From Burhinus oedicnemus (Eukaryota > Chordata > Aves > Charadriiformes > Burhinidae): 64,000 bases of DNA. The DNA lies in contig VFFE01007105.1 of the NCBI GenBank assembly GCA_008921705.1, positions 632,663-696,662 of the forward strand. Reading direction: 5' to 3'. Numbering within the stretch: the first letter of the stretch is position 1; each line of letters opens with the position of its first letter. Below, in pieces: positions 43,548-55,419 of this stretch. A program made the position numbers and the translations under genes. The notes below the pieces were generated by a model. The model did not search any database. It was given only the letters and a program-made list of their open reading frames with translations, and had not been told where the DNA came from.

Positions 43548-43947
43548 TACAGGCTGAGAGAGTTGGCGTTGTTTAGCCTGGAGAAGAGAAGGTTCTGGGG
43601 AGACCTTAGAGCCCCTTCCAGTCCCTAAAGGGGCCTGCAAGAAAGCTGGAGAGGGACTTTTTATGAGGGCATGTAGTGATAGGATGAGGAGTAATGGCTT
43701 CAGACTGGAAAAACAGAGATTTAGATTAGATCTCAAGAAGAAATTTTTCACTCTGAGCGTGGTGAGGCACTGGAACAGGTTGCCCAGAGAAGCTGTGGCT
43801 GCCCCATCCCTGGAGGTGTTCAAGGCCAGGTTGGACGGGGCTTGGAGCAACCTGGTCTGGTGGGAGGTGTCCCTGCCCATGGCAGGGGGGTTGGAACTGG
43901 ATGATCTCTAAGGTCCCTTCCAACCTAAACCATTCTATGATTTTATG
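43548..43947 (+). mobile_element. CR1 LINE 3' fragment with terminal ATTCTATGATTTTATG
   Basis: The sequence matches the CR1 3' end. Conceptual translation gives SNGFRLEKQRFRLDLKKKFF, RHWNRLPREAVAAPSLEVFK and a LELDDL end, followed by the typical 3' UTR (AAGGTCCCTTCCAACC) and the octamer-like terminus ATTCTATGATTTTATG. The upstream half (GCCTGGAGAAGAGAAGG) corresponds to the FSLEKRR motif but has frame shifts. The copy is 5'-truncated and antisense to ARHGEF9. It belongs to a different subfamily from the copy at 52290: the tail encodes a domain that ends in LDDL rather than LRDMV. Confidence 0.93.
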
Positions 43948-44539
43948 AAAAATGCAAGTCTTCCTCCCGTCTTTCAGTATTACAGCACCTGGACCAAAAA
44001 GCAGTGAGAAGCATCCTGAGCTCAAAGGAAACACCCGGGCGACCAGCCTCTGCTAGCCACCACCCCACGCGTGCAATCAATAACACAACACAACAAACCC
44101 AGCAAGGCAGAGCTGGAGTCGTTATAGCAACCACATCTTGCATTTACATCTCACCTTTCATCCCTGTCAACTCCCGAGGGGGCAAACAGGCAGGACTTAA
44201 AAGTAAGTGATGTAAAGCAGCTTCTCCCCGTGGGACACTTGTTAAGCCAAACCCCATGGTGTCCTCTGCCTCTCCAAGGCCTGAGCTCACAGCCCGGGGT
44301 CAGCATGGCACCCTGGCTTGGCTTCGCCTTCACAGGCCGAGAATCTCTTGCTCTATATCTGCTGCATCACTCATGGATTTTGAAAGCATCTAACACACTT
44401 AGTGCAATCCCTGCTCCGAGCACTGCTTTTGGGGAAGCAGCACACGGGGCAATGGAAGGGACAGCGGGGTGTACATCACAGCACGTACCTTTGCTCCCTT
44501 GGTTTCAACAGAGAGATTCCAGGGATATGACATGATAGT

Positions 44540-45740
44540 CTTATTCCTGTCTAATTGACTTTGCATTACCATAGTTTTTTCCTACTAAAAGCTCGACGGA
44601 CAATCCTGGATGTAAAAGACTGTCTCATCGGTAAGGTAATGAATTGATGCTAGTTAAATGTGCGTAACTCTCTCGTAGATTGTCATCAGGCCCTGTAAGC
44701 CTATTACATGGATTGGCCAGATCAGTAAGGGGATATGCAGCCTTCCACCGCTAAGCTGCTTTTCTCAATTCAGGTTAGGAATGAATGAACGTCACTGTCT
44801 GATGGCTTCTCCGATTTTATGAAAAATTGCCACAGCCAAAATGTCCTCTTTAACAGAGTAACTCAAAGCAGACGCTTCCCACAACCCTCTTCCTCAAACA
44901 GAATGCAGCTTTAATCTGTACTTCTCAGCCTCTAATTAAAACAGGGTGGAAAGCCCCGCAAGACCACGTCTTTTTTCAAGTCATCAATGCCCATTCTGAA
45001 ACATGAGTTACCACCACAGCCTCCGGGGCGGCTCAGCCAGACAGCGGCTATCTCCATGGCACAGCCAGAGAGCAGCCGCCAGCATCGGCGTGCTCCTGCG
45101 CTCCCGCACCACCCACCTCCCGGCCCCGCAGCCGCCTTGCGGCCACGCAAGCCCAAAACACCCTGCACTGCACCCAAAGCCCTGCGCAGGGTTTGGCAGG
45201 AGCTACGAAAGCCCCGGAGCAGGTAAGAGGAGCTTTGCCCCAGCACCTGTTAAGAGTGAGTCAAGCCATTGCCATGTTGTTTCTTATTTTAGTTTGTGCA
45301 AACCGCTGCTGCCAAAGTGCAGCAGAGAGCAAGGCGTGATGCGCGGTTGGCTCTGCCACGCCAAACCGGTGTCATCTCTCCGTTGTTTTGTAACCGGTCC
45401 CTTCCCTTCTCTCCAGGTCACGCTGCACAAGGTGTGTCCAAGTCCTGTCCCTCTCTGTTCCACCTACCCTGTTCGTACAAGGCCATATTTGCTGTCTAGT
45501 ATAACAAAATCATCACCTGGACGGTGCCGAAGAAAACGGTTACGTACCAAGATAATTCTATTCAAAGTCTAGAAGGGCAAAGTTGTCACAGATGAAATAT
45601 CATTGTCTATTATCTGTTGGCAAACGCAGTACATAATGGCAGCCACTCAACTTAATGGCTTACATTCCAGCTCCTTCAAATGAGCCCATCACCGCTGTAT
45701 GTAATCACAGTATATATTTAAAAGTATAATTTCCATCCAA
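44540..45740. other. Repeat-free stretch around the CpG patch, candidate regulatory region
   Basis: On both sides of the CpG-rich patch (44540-44830 and 45560-45740) the sequence is AT-rich, free of recognised repeats and rich in homeodomain-like words (AATGAATTGATGCTAGTTAA; AAATATCATTGTCTATTATC). Together with the CpG patch this could be one regulatory module in the upstream region. Confidence 0.25.
45013..45217. promoter_or_regulatory. CpG-rich patch in the upstream region
   Basis: I count 16 CpGs in about 205 nt, including CCTCCGGGGCGGCTC and CCCGGCCCCGCAGCCGCC. The flanks are AT-rich and look repeat-free. It could mark a distal promoter or first exon, or an enhancer. Open frames on both strands are a by-product of the composition and resemble no known protein. 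Confidence 0.35.
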
Positions 45741-47031
45741 AAAGACCATAGCTGGAGCAATATGACTCATACAGTTCCCTGTGCATCAGAAAGCATGTCA
45801 TGAAGACTGGGAATTTGTGAGCCAGTTACCATCTGTGTACGAATTAGGCCATGGACATGATTCTTCAAACCAGTCGACGGCAAAGTCCCTCTGACAGAAA
45901 TGGCAATTTTGAGGCTGCCGAGACCCAAAAGCCAGGCCTTTTGCCTCTGCACCCAAGAGAACAGAAATGGTCTCTGAAGCTGTATGTGAAGTAAAGGGAT
46001 ACAAATATTAAAGAGAAATGCAATGGAATTAAAAGGCATCTCTCCCCATATACCTATTCCAGCACTTCATAGCTGAATAGTTACAGCTGCAAACTCGGTC
46101 TTCATTTCTGCCATAACAAAATCATCTCCACAGCATAATTAGTGTGTTCACGTTAAAATGGGTCCAAATGCACGGAAAGAGGCATCCAAATATGATTTGT
46201 TTTTCAAGACAACATGATGTTTTCCCCGGCTAATAGATTCGATTCATTAAGGAACAACACGAGCCAGGCAAACTATTTGCAGCAAACGTTTGCTGATTTT
46301 AGAAGCCTTCCCTCCGTGGTGAATTATCCACGAACAGACTGGTTTTCACATTATTATTTTTTACCTGCTATGATTGGACAACCTTTTTTAGACTAACTTG
46401 GTTATGCATTGCTTACAAACTACCTGTTCTGTAACTACTGCTTAAAATAGTGATTATTGCTAATTTCCTTAATGGATCAATTAAGTCACCTGGCACTACT
46501 CTGTTCTTGGACTGGATGACTATCACATTCACACACAATTTTCAAGATAGCTGGATTGAACATTCATGTGAGCAGATATTTGCACTAGGATTTGCAACAC
46601 TATCTTAAGGCAAACATCTGAGTTGTCTGAAGGGGTTTTGAATGAATAATTTTCTGCATTATTCACCTACCTCTAGAAATAACGCTCCATCTGTTCATGG
46701 CACAGTTCCTTTTTCTTACTTAGGTAAAATGAAGGTCACGCAAGTGAAAGAAAAATTTGCACATCCGCACCACCCTACGACCATACACATCTACCCAAAC
46801 GCAGGCGTACCTGGTCAAGGTCATTAACGAGTTAAAGAAAGAAATACAGCTGTCAGGTTAAGGGGAGTGAGTAATCACCTAGTGCATCATTGCTGCGACA
46901 AGCACCCCAGGACACAGGCTGGAGTCAGAACATGTCCTTTGCAATTAATCATTAATCAGGACGTGTTGCGACAAAGAAGTCAAACGGCAACTCTAAAGGG
47001 GAACCAAAACATTACTTTTAAAACACCTACG

Positions 47032-47034
<3 letters not shown>

Positions 47035-47062
<28 letters not shown>
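47035..47062. repeat. A(28) homopolymer
   Basis: There is an uninterrupted run of 28 A. The sequence to its left (AACATTACTTTTAAAACACC) is not a recognised SINE or processed transcript tail. Confidence 0.95.
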
Positions 47063-47065
<3 letters not shown>

Positions 47066-47684
47066 TCAACTCTCAAATCAGAGGGAAAAGGCAAATGGAG
47101 CATATATAAAATCCATACCAGCCTCTGGGTGGAAAACATCCAACTCATACTGGGACATGATTCACCCCAGAAGAACTGGCAGCAGTACAGCTCATGTGAA
47201 GCTAATCCCTGGCTCTGTGGGCTTTGCTGGTATGGAAGATCTTTCCTTCCCTTGGCCTGTTCCATTTCATTGACCTACAGAGGATTGGAGTGAGCCCTGG
47301 TTGCTTCATATGAAAATAACAGGGCACTGCTTATGCTGGTCCTCCCTGGTTCCCCGCACAGAGCTCCTGCTTGGGCATAACTCCCTGTCCCCTGCAGGCT
47401 TTGGACATACAGTCATTTAAAGCAGTCAGATAACCCTCAACCCACGTGCTGAGCCCTTATGGGCATGGTTACTACTTCAAGGAGCATGTCCTGCTCTGGC
47501 TTCACAGTTCAGAAATGCTATTCAAGAGCACAGGAGGACCGCGGACACCTAGGCTTATACTCTGAAGAAAAGCAAACAACTTCTCAGTGCAGATCTTCAA
47601 AGTAATCTAAACTTTTCTTATTTCCTTGTAATACTATTCTGCCTAATTCTGTGTTGAGCAGAGCCAGCCTCGTTTGAACTGTAA

Positions 47685-47740
47685 GGCTCTGTCCTTACAC
47701 AGGTGAATAGTGACACCAAAGTCAAGGGGAACATCTGCAA
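47685..47740. repeat. Possible ancient palindromic interspersed repeat
   Basis: CTCTGTCCTTACACAGGTGA and GACACCAAAGTCAAGGGGAA follow the pattern of the same family of old repeats (..ACCAAAGTCAATGG..). It is degraded; edges are estimates. Confidence 0.3.
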
Positions 47741-48280
47741 GCCTACATTCATCAAATACACTGAGTTCTTGCTTCAAGGAACATACAACCCTAGTGTCTG
47801 ATGCCTCAACCAATTTCAATGCTACTTTCAATTTTTAGAGGAAAATTTTTAGAGCAAAACTAGTGTAAAATATGAATGGCAGCCCAGGGAGGTTGCTACA
47901 CACAGGTACAGACAGATTTGAGGGTGCAGGATGACAGCCTAACTTGGATTTGGACTGAAACTTGCCCAAATGCAGCTGTCATGGTTGGGCTTGTTAAGAG
48001 TCTGTTAGCCCACATGAATTCTCATCCAAGGATTTGCTCAGGCTCAGCTTCAGCTATACTACATATTATTTGCCTGGTAAGCACTCAACACTCAATTATA
48101 TCCAGTATATAATTATTATTCATTTCAGAAATAGGTTTTCCTGACTCAGAACGCTTAAAGGATGTCTTAAAGGATTGTTACTTCTAGAATAGAAATTTTC
48201 GGAAAAGAGGCTATATAATGAAGGTGGGAGATCCTGACCTAATAGAACATCTCCAAACCTTCTCGCAGTGATTCTTTTTC

Positions 48281-48335
48281 AGCTAAAGAAACAGAAGTCA
48301 AGTGTGTGGACTTCCCCCAGCCACGCTGTGTGCTG
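48281..48335 (-). mobile_element. Possible MIR-like fragment
   Basis: AGCTAAAGAAACAGAAGTCA, AGTGTGTGGACTTCCCCCAG and CCACGCTGTGT resemble a reversed MIR core (GAAACTGAGGC.. GACTTGCCCAAGG.. ACACAGC). It is short and poorly conserved. Confidence 0.3.
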
Positions 48336-49385
48336 GGCAGCTCATGTCAATTGCCTCCTGGATCAGGCAAGCACGGCAAAGCGATAACAGTGATGGGGAA
48401 CGATAGGAACGATGTGTTGGCTAAACCTATGCCAACTGCGATGACACTGCTCCTAGAGAGGTGGTGAGCAAAGAGAGGCAAAATACAAATGCACAGGCGT
48501 TGGCTACAAGGGCTCTGGGATCCACCCAGGGAATTCACAAGGAATTTGAAACAAACAGCGCCACATGAAAGAACGTTAATTGATAGTGAAATATGCTCAA
48601 GTCTCTGAAATAAAAACCTTTAGCCAGAACCATTTCGACTAATTGTGGGAAAAAAGAGCATGTATCCCTCACTGCTCTGCAGCCCATTTAATTTCTCCTT
48701 CCATCACTGGAGCAACTTTCAAATATTCCCAAGGCTTTAAAAAACACTTTGGCAAGGCCTGTCCACACTATCTAATCTAGCATCATTAAGAATTGATACC
48801 GTTTGTTGAAAGCATCCAAGATGTTCTCTTTGGGAAAGTACTTGATGAGTACCCTCTTGAAGACCTCTGGTAAGGAATTTTTACTACTGGCCTAGATATG
48901 TACTCCACCTAGAAGAATTAAGTGGCTCTAAGGAGCTTTTAGTCTAAGTAAATCCTCATTTAAACAAGCCCTATGAAAACGGACAGGAGCACCAATTGCC
49001 TGATTTGTTTTTGTTTTATGGTCCACTCAGAGAAAAAGAAACAGGAAAGATGTGATGTGATCTGTCTCTCACAAGTTTCCATTGCTACGGCATTCCTCAC
49101 ATCTCACTGCTCTTCCCTCCTATAGCACTGGCATGGAAATAATAAATTATCCTGCTCTCACAAATTTTCACATTATTTTTTATGGCCACTGTTGCTCAAA
49201 ATGGCAGCTGCCTTCATTCAGAACCACACAGCTGGAACAGCCAGGAAGTGTATCCGAAGGGATGAAGTATGGAAAAGAGCTGACGCAGCGGAGAAGTTTG
49301 ACCATGGTGGCAATACACGTGGCCAAAGGGTGCCACGTGCAACAGTGCAAGTGGCACAGGGGTCAAGTATGATGGGAAAAAAACC

Positions 49386-49470
49386 CTTCTCCTTGCTATT
49401 TCCTCCATAACAGGTGGAATCAGGGAGAACCTGGACATCTCAAAACCATGGAGAGATTTTTCCTTGGGTT
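49386..49470 (+). repeat. Unnamed dispersed segment, copy A of a related pair
   Basis: CTCCTTGCTATTTCCTCCAT, AACAGGTGGAA, GAACCTGGACATCTC and AAAACCATGGAGAGATTTTT resemble, in order, the segment at 50790-50860 (CTCCTTGCTGTCGTCTCTAC, AGCAGGTAGAA, GACCTGAACCTCTC, CAAACCACGAAGAACTTT). The direct orientation and shared order suggest copies of an interspersed repeat I cannot name, possibly part of an old retrotransposon. Confidence 0.4.
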
Positions 49471-50339
49471 TAAGTTTGGAAAAGGAGAAACTCTGAGACA
49501 AAGTTCAGCTCCAGCTCAGAGGAGCTTGGCTTTGAGGCTGTGGTTCAGCTGAACACAGAGACAGAGGTCCTCTCTCATCAGCTCCCCAGTCAAGGGACTT
49601 TGCCATTTCCTTGCCTTTGAAGCACCTCAGCTGGTGGGAGCCCAAACAGTCACCGCACCAACGCGGGATGATGGATTTAGGTTGAGAGACTTACGAATGG
49701 GCAGGAGGTGGCTGGTTCAAACCCAACTCTAGAGAAGGTCAGAAATCTCAACGGTGGGCTGGTTCACAGCTCAAGCCCTGTTTTTTTCAGACCTAATACT
49801 GGATAGCAGAGGCTGTCCAAAGTCTGCTACTGCCTCATAAGAGAGTGTGTCATTTCTACAGTGAAATGATGGAAAAAAAGATAATTTCCCCTCCAGTTCA
49901 GTCGCAGTCTTTGATAACCTGGATCACAGATTGAGTTTGCTGTCACAGAGGCTTAGGGATCCTGCGATGTAGTGCAAAGCTAGAAAAAACAAGTGCAAGA
50001 AACTAGAAATGGGACCCAACATTTGTTGCAGTCTTTGATACCTTTACATCTTCATTGCAATGTGGAAGAGGTGATATTATTCACTGACATTTCCTGATAA
50101 TATCAAACAGGAAAACCTTGTGAATATATCTGAGAACCAAGAAATAAAGCTAATGAACAGGAGGCAAACTCATTCCAAACCCATATTCAATGGGAGAGAT
50201 GCTAACAGGGCAAGGAAGCACGGGAGCAACAGCGGCAGGAAATCAGAGAGGAGTTTGAAATGCACTGAAAGGAGAGCGAGATCTGCAAGAAGCTGTAACA
50301 GTCCCTCCTCCCATGGCTTGTTCTGCACGAAGCAACTCA

Positions 50340-50520
50340 TTTCAGACAGATATTGACAGCGTGGGAGGGATTCAGAGAAAAGCAACAAATTTTATCAGAG
50401 GTTCTGGAAGGATTAATACCCAGAAAGAGATTAAACCTGTTAAAAGCTCAGCTAAACTACCATTTCAGAGACTCTGCTAACACAGTTTAAATAGTTCCAG
50501 GAGAGGTATTATTCATGTCT
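50340..50520 (+). mobile_element. Degenerate CR1 fragment
   Basis: The segment GGATTCAGAGAAAAGCAACA AATTTTATCAGAGG is a worn form of the CR1 stretch encoding ..IQRRATKMIRGLE.. . Downstream similarity fades quickly. The edges are estimates and the family assignment rests on pattern recognition only. Confidence 0.5.
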
Positions 50521-50789
50521 AATGGGAAGAGCTATGAGTTTGAAATGGAGAAAGGCTCCATTTTAACTATCTAAAATCAAACCACCAACAAAGGATTTAA
50601 AACAAAGGATCCATGGGGTGAAGAAGCCTTTGAACAAAAAATAAATTAAACGACCTCACCCAAACGGAGGAAGCAGCCCAAGAGCTGTAGCAGCGCAGCA
50701 AAGGCAGGAGGGCAGTGCCGAAGGCCAGGCACAAGCAGAGCAGTGCAAGCGTGCCGCTGCGGCCAAGCAGCCTGGAAGAAAGCGCCTCT

Positions 50790-50860
50790 CCTTGCTGTCG
50801 TCTCTACAGCAGGTAGAAGACCTGAACCTCTCCAAACCACGAAGAACTTTGGGTGTGGAT
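50790..50860 (+). repeat. Unnamed dispersed segment, copy B of a related pair
   Basis: This is the partner of 49386-49470, lacking about 9 nt between the AGCAGGTAGAA and ACCTGAAC blocks. It lies downstream of a degenerate CR1 fragment (50340-50520), so both could belong to a composite old insertion. Confidence 0.4.
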
Positions 50861-52289
50861 GTCTAACTATCCAGAAAAAGTTCCTCAAATGCCAGATTCG
50901 CAGAAAGAGACTGTGGGTGTTCTCTGACGGCTATGCCCAGGTGAGAGCTATTGCGTGAGGGGCTGAGCAGGTTTCATGGGCTCTTTTATGACCTTGCAGT
51001 CCAAGGACAGACCACTGAAAGTCTCCTTGACGATGTAAGGCAAGGACCAAAACCACCCCTGATGTTTGCAGTGGGTCCCATGATGGCCTAAATAATACAC
51101 TGATGTACTCGGTACTGTCTCTATTGCACAGGCGCTGTCATTAACTGGGCTGTGACAGTAAGAGGACAGTGTTATTACAGCACAACAGCAGCGCTGTCAG
51201 AGCAGTAATATTTGTTCACATATTTCAAATAAGAAAACGCTCTCAGAGCACCTAGTTCTCCAGATCCGCTCTCAAATACGTCTGATTTTGGAGAACCCAA
51301 ATGTTTTTCCCCTCTGAACTGCAGCACATGGAGCAAGGCAAGGGGTCTCACTCCTCTGATCCCAGTAGACACCACTGACTCCCCTGGGCAAGGTCTGCCT
51401 CGCTGCAGCAGCAGTGGAGACACCACCATCCCGGAGACCCGTGCCTCTCCCACAGCAGCTCCAGCTTCTTACTGGAAGTAACACGGTGCTGCCGAAAGCT
51501 TGAGGCAATTTTCCACAGTAACTCCCTTGAATTCTTCCACCTTGCTGTGCTGAAGGGCCTGTGGCTTTCTGGGTGTGCAGCCTCACCTTTTCCACCCTCT
51601 GAGAACTTCCTTGTCCTAAAAGGTATGTAAGTATTCGGATACATTTCCTTCTCTCCTTAAAAAGGCAAAAATAATCCTATCTCCATGTTTATTTATACTC
51701 CTTGGAAACGCAGCTCCTCAAGCAACTTTTAACAACTCAAGTCAGCAGCCATTCAAGTCCAGAGGAGATTTGTGAAGGTTTCGAAGCAGGTCATTTCAAT
51801 GCCCAAAGCAGCCTTAATTAAATAAGAATATATATAAATAGTACAGAATATCTCAACAAAGGTGTCTGCACTATCATTAGTGGCAACTTACAGCATTGTT
51901 TACACTGTATAAAGCTCCCCAAGCCCTTTCTCCTTGGGTCACTCGGCATTAGAGGGGAAACTGAATATTTTTTGCACTTAAATTTACTGGAGGAATTAAA
52001 ACACAGATCGTGTGCTGGCATCAGGTTTTGGCATGTTTGCTTTCAGGTAGGACTAGCTATCCAGGGGGAAAGGAAGGTGTTCCTCGATGCAACGTGCCTG
52101 TTTCACAGGGGCAGTCACGTAAAGAGAAAACAAATGTGCTTCCTCTTCTGCGAGCTTTGGACACTGGGAGCACATTTTCAAGAAGTTCACATGTCCATGC
52201 AAAGCCGTTGGCACAGCTGCGCACAGGCTTGTTGGACCCGTGGGTACCAAACACAGACCTGTGTGCGTTGTCATCTGTGCAAATGTGTA

Positions 52290-52925
52290 TAAGGACAGGT
52301 TTCCCAGGGGAGAACAGGTATGTGCCCAGGTGGCCAAGAAGGCCAACGGCATCCTGGCCTCTATCAGGAATAGTGTGGCCATCAGGACCAGGGCAGTTAT
52401 CGTTCCCCTGTACTCTGCACTGGTGAGGCCCCACCTCCAATACTGTGTTCAGTTTTGGGCCCCTCACAACAAGACAGACATTGAGGGGCTGGAGCGTGTC
52501 CAGAGAAGGGCAAGGAAGCTGGTGAGGGGTCTGGAGCACAAGTCTTGTGAGGAGCGGCTGAGGGAACTGGGGGTGTTCAGCCTGGAGAAGAGGAGGCTGA
52601 GGGGAGACGTTCTCGCTGTCTACAGCTACCTGAGAGGAGGGTGTAGCAAGGTGGGGGCCAGGCTCTTCTCCCACGTAACAAGTGATAAGACAACAGGAAA
52701 CAGCCTCAGGTTTAGGATGGATATTAAGAAAAAGTTTTTCATCGAAAGGGTCGTCAAGTGTTGGAACAGGCTGCCCAGGGAAGTGGTGGAGTCGCCATCT
52801 CTGGAGGTATTTAAAAGACGTGTAGATGTGGTGCTGAGGGACATGGTTTAGTCGTGGACTTGACAGTGTTGTAACGGCTGGACTCAATGATCTTAAATGT
52901 CTCTTCCAACTAAAACGATTGTATG
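52290..52925 (+). mobile_element. CR1 LINE, 3' part of ORF2 plus 3' UTR, 5'-truncated, well preserved
   Basis: The + strand reads as the C-terminal end of CR1 ORF2 (past the reverse-transcriptase core) without a stop for about 180 codons. Recognisable pieces are [88 protein letters not shown] and VVLRDMV, then TAG at 52849-52851. The short 3' UTR (GGACTCAATGATCTTAAATG..) and the terminal GATTGTATG are a worn form of the CR1 3' end. The copy is 5'-truncated, as most CR1 copies are, so it cannot be autonomous. It lies antisense to ARHGEF9. The intact frame suggests it is one of the younger insertions here. Confidence 0.93.
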
Positions 52926-54658
52926 TCACCAAGAAAGGTACAACCCTGTAGTGCCCAGGCACTGCCAGAGATCAGGAGAGGCTGAAATCTCATGACAGAA
53001 TCTCTCCAACCTTTCATCCTGTCTGCCCTTCTGAAAAACAAGGGAAAAAGCAAATGCCTCAGGGCTGCTCGGAGTCCTGGCTGCTGTCCCTGCTCAGTCC
53101 CCCACTCCGCCAGCCAAAGGTGTGCACCACAGCAACCAAAGCCACAAAACCTCTTGTTCCCCAGCTGTACACGGTCTAAGACCCACAAGTGGCAGCAGTC
53201 AGAGAGCCCAGGACCTCTCGGTGATGAAGGCAGCAGAGTGTTTGGATGGAGCTGGGCAGAGGACGAGCCCAGCAGTACCGCACAGCAGACAGAATCCTCT
53301 GGACCTCGTGCCCACCTCCATCCCAGCGCTGTTCCCAAGCGGCCACAGAGAGCAAGAGCAGGAAGAATGCACGTCCTTCCACCTCTCTGTTTCCTTCTCC
53401 ACCAACACACAGCCACTATGGCAGCTTTTAACCACTCCTCCAGCCCTACAGGACCCCGGGAAGCGCATTCCAGCAAACTCAAGACCGTGCCAGTTTACAG
53501 GCTCTGGCCAGGGGTACAGCGGATCCGCAGGGCGCTTGCTGGCAGTTTTGCAACGAGCCGGTTAGATGCGTGGTGCCCTCACATCTGAAAGCAAAATCTC
53601 ATTAAACAGCAGCTAGAATACACTCATTATTTCCCTAACACTACTTTTCCAGGTAAGTAATTGCTGCAGTCACAACAGGATGGGAGGTAATCGCAAGATC
53701 GCTAGTAGGATGACAGGTCTTTACCAAACTCCCCATTAGGTTGTGGTCCACACCACGCAGACATTCGTGAGCCACAGCTCCATCTAATTAAAACTGCAGG
53801 AGGGGAGGATTCAGGAAGGCTGAGTACAATTATCCAAGCAAGAATTTAGCCAGGACACTGTGACTTAACCCATTGCCTTGTGCACGAAGTGCTAAAGGAG
53901 TTTAATTGCCACAACTGATGGGAATCTACATTTGTGACTCATCTCCAACACACATCAGAAAGGTGCTGTTTTTCTCACTCCCAATTTACTTTTGCTAATG
54001 TGCTTCCAAGGCCACTGCTTCGGTGGTCAGGGCTACGCTTTGAAGTTGCATTTGGTTCTCTTTCAAATTTCAAGGCAAGAGGCTCAATCTATGGTTTCAT
54101 TTGGGCTTATTTCTTAACAGCTCCTGCTGATTTCCTACGTGCACTGCTGGGGGAATTAGAGCAAAAAAAGAGCAGAGCGGGTTGAAATTTGGGAGGAGTC
54201 ATGAGAAATTGTTTTCTGACATAAAATAATGTAGTTTTTAAATGTGAGCTTTCTGATTTTTTCATGCACCTTTCTTAAATTCCCTTAGTTTTTATTTAAT
54301 CTTTTAAACACAAAAAAATGAGTTAAAATGCCTTATCAAAAAAAAGGGACAAATAAGCATAACTGTTTGAGTTATGGTCTTAGACTTTTTTCAGGATAAT
54401 TTTTTTCCGTCTGAAATGCAAAAGCTTTCCAAATTGCAAGAAAGGCTTTGGTTTGAATGCTGCAAGGTCAGAATAACATTGACATATTTTTCTTTTTCCC
54501 AGTTATTCTCCTTGTAAGTAACACGTGTGCCCACATCCCCACTATACACCTTCGGAGTGCCTATTCAGATCCCTTCTTACCATAACGATCTTGTCAAATT
54601 AATTCATCATTAAGGACAGATTTTTTCCCCTCGACACTGCGCGTTAATTAGCAAAAGG

Positions 54659-54672
54659 GTTGCCATGGAAAC
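54659..54672. promoter_or_regulatory. RFX X-box (GTTGCCATGGAAAC)
   Basis: The 14-mer differs by one base from the symmetric RFX X-box GTTGCCATGGCAAC and keeps both half-sites. It sits next to a homeodomain-like TTAATTAGC (about 54644-54652). RFX factors act in neuronal and ciliated cells, so a role as an enhancer site in the upstream part of a neuronal gene is plausible but not shown. Confidence 0.5.
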
Positions 54673-55419
54673 CCAGCAACACTAGTTAACACCAGATAAT
54701 TTACCATGTTGGTAAAATGTGGACTAGAGCCCTGCAACAGGTGCGACAACAGGCACCAATGCCTGGGGTACAAGTTGCAGCCAGATTTCCTCCGTTGATG
54801 GAGGCTTTGACGTCTCTTTACTCAGTAGAAGTTGGAAAAACAACTAAAGACTTGGGCATTAGGACTAGTTATTCTGCGTACGAGTGAGGGCAGGCTCCCA
54901 TTTTCCTAACGTTTTAGCAACCCAATTTTAGGACACTGGTGGGAACCAAAGTGAAGCAGAAGAGGTTGAACTGAGCATGTATGAAAAAAGCTAAGGCACA
55001 TGATCAGACCCAGGAACTCATTTCCAGTAATTATCAATAAGCCATGGCCAGCTTAAAGCCGGCAGCCAGTAATGGCTCACAACAGTGGTGGTGGCGAGGC
55101 TGCACTGGAGGGGTCTCAAACACACCCTCCCGCTGCCATGACTATACCTGGAGGGATCTCAGCTCTCGAGCCTCCATCCTTCTGGGTTTTTACCCCTGTG
55201 ACACCCCAAGGGAGGCTGCTCTGCCACCACACTCCTGCCTGATGATCATAAACCACCTTCTAATTAAGAGCCTATATTTTGCTGTGACCACCCAATACCC
55301 ACTTGTTCTTTAACCCTTCATCTTAAGGAGTTCTTCTGCCCAGCAAGCCTTTGTCCTCAGAGCATTTGTAGAGACCAGCTACGCTCCTGCTCAGTCGCCA
55401 CTTTGCCAGGCTAGACAGG

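Noticed and set aside
45003..45572. 189-residue + frame over the CpG-rich patch
   Set aside because: Low-complexity Pro/Ala/Arg composition, explained by CpG-rich sequence. Kept only as a possible regulatory patch.
46795..46830. ATGACCTTG on the minus strand as a candidate MTL first exon
   Set aside because: The codons are followed by ACC AGG rather than a GT donor at the required position.
52057..52962. 301-residue minus-strand frame
   Set aside because: It is the antisense of the CR1 ORF2 segment; CR1 coding sequence often leaves an open reverse frame.
52992..53588. Overlapping long frames on both strands (198 and 190 residues)
   Set aside because: The segment is GC-rich with few TA-containing stops, so several frames are open at once. 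None has recognisable domains, splice context or a plausible start.
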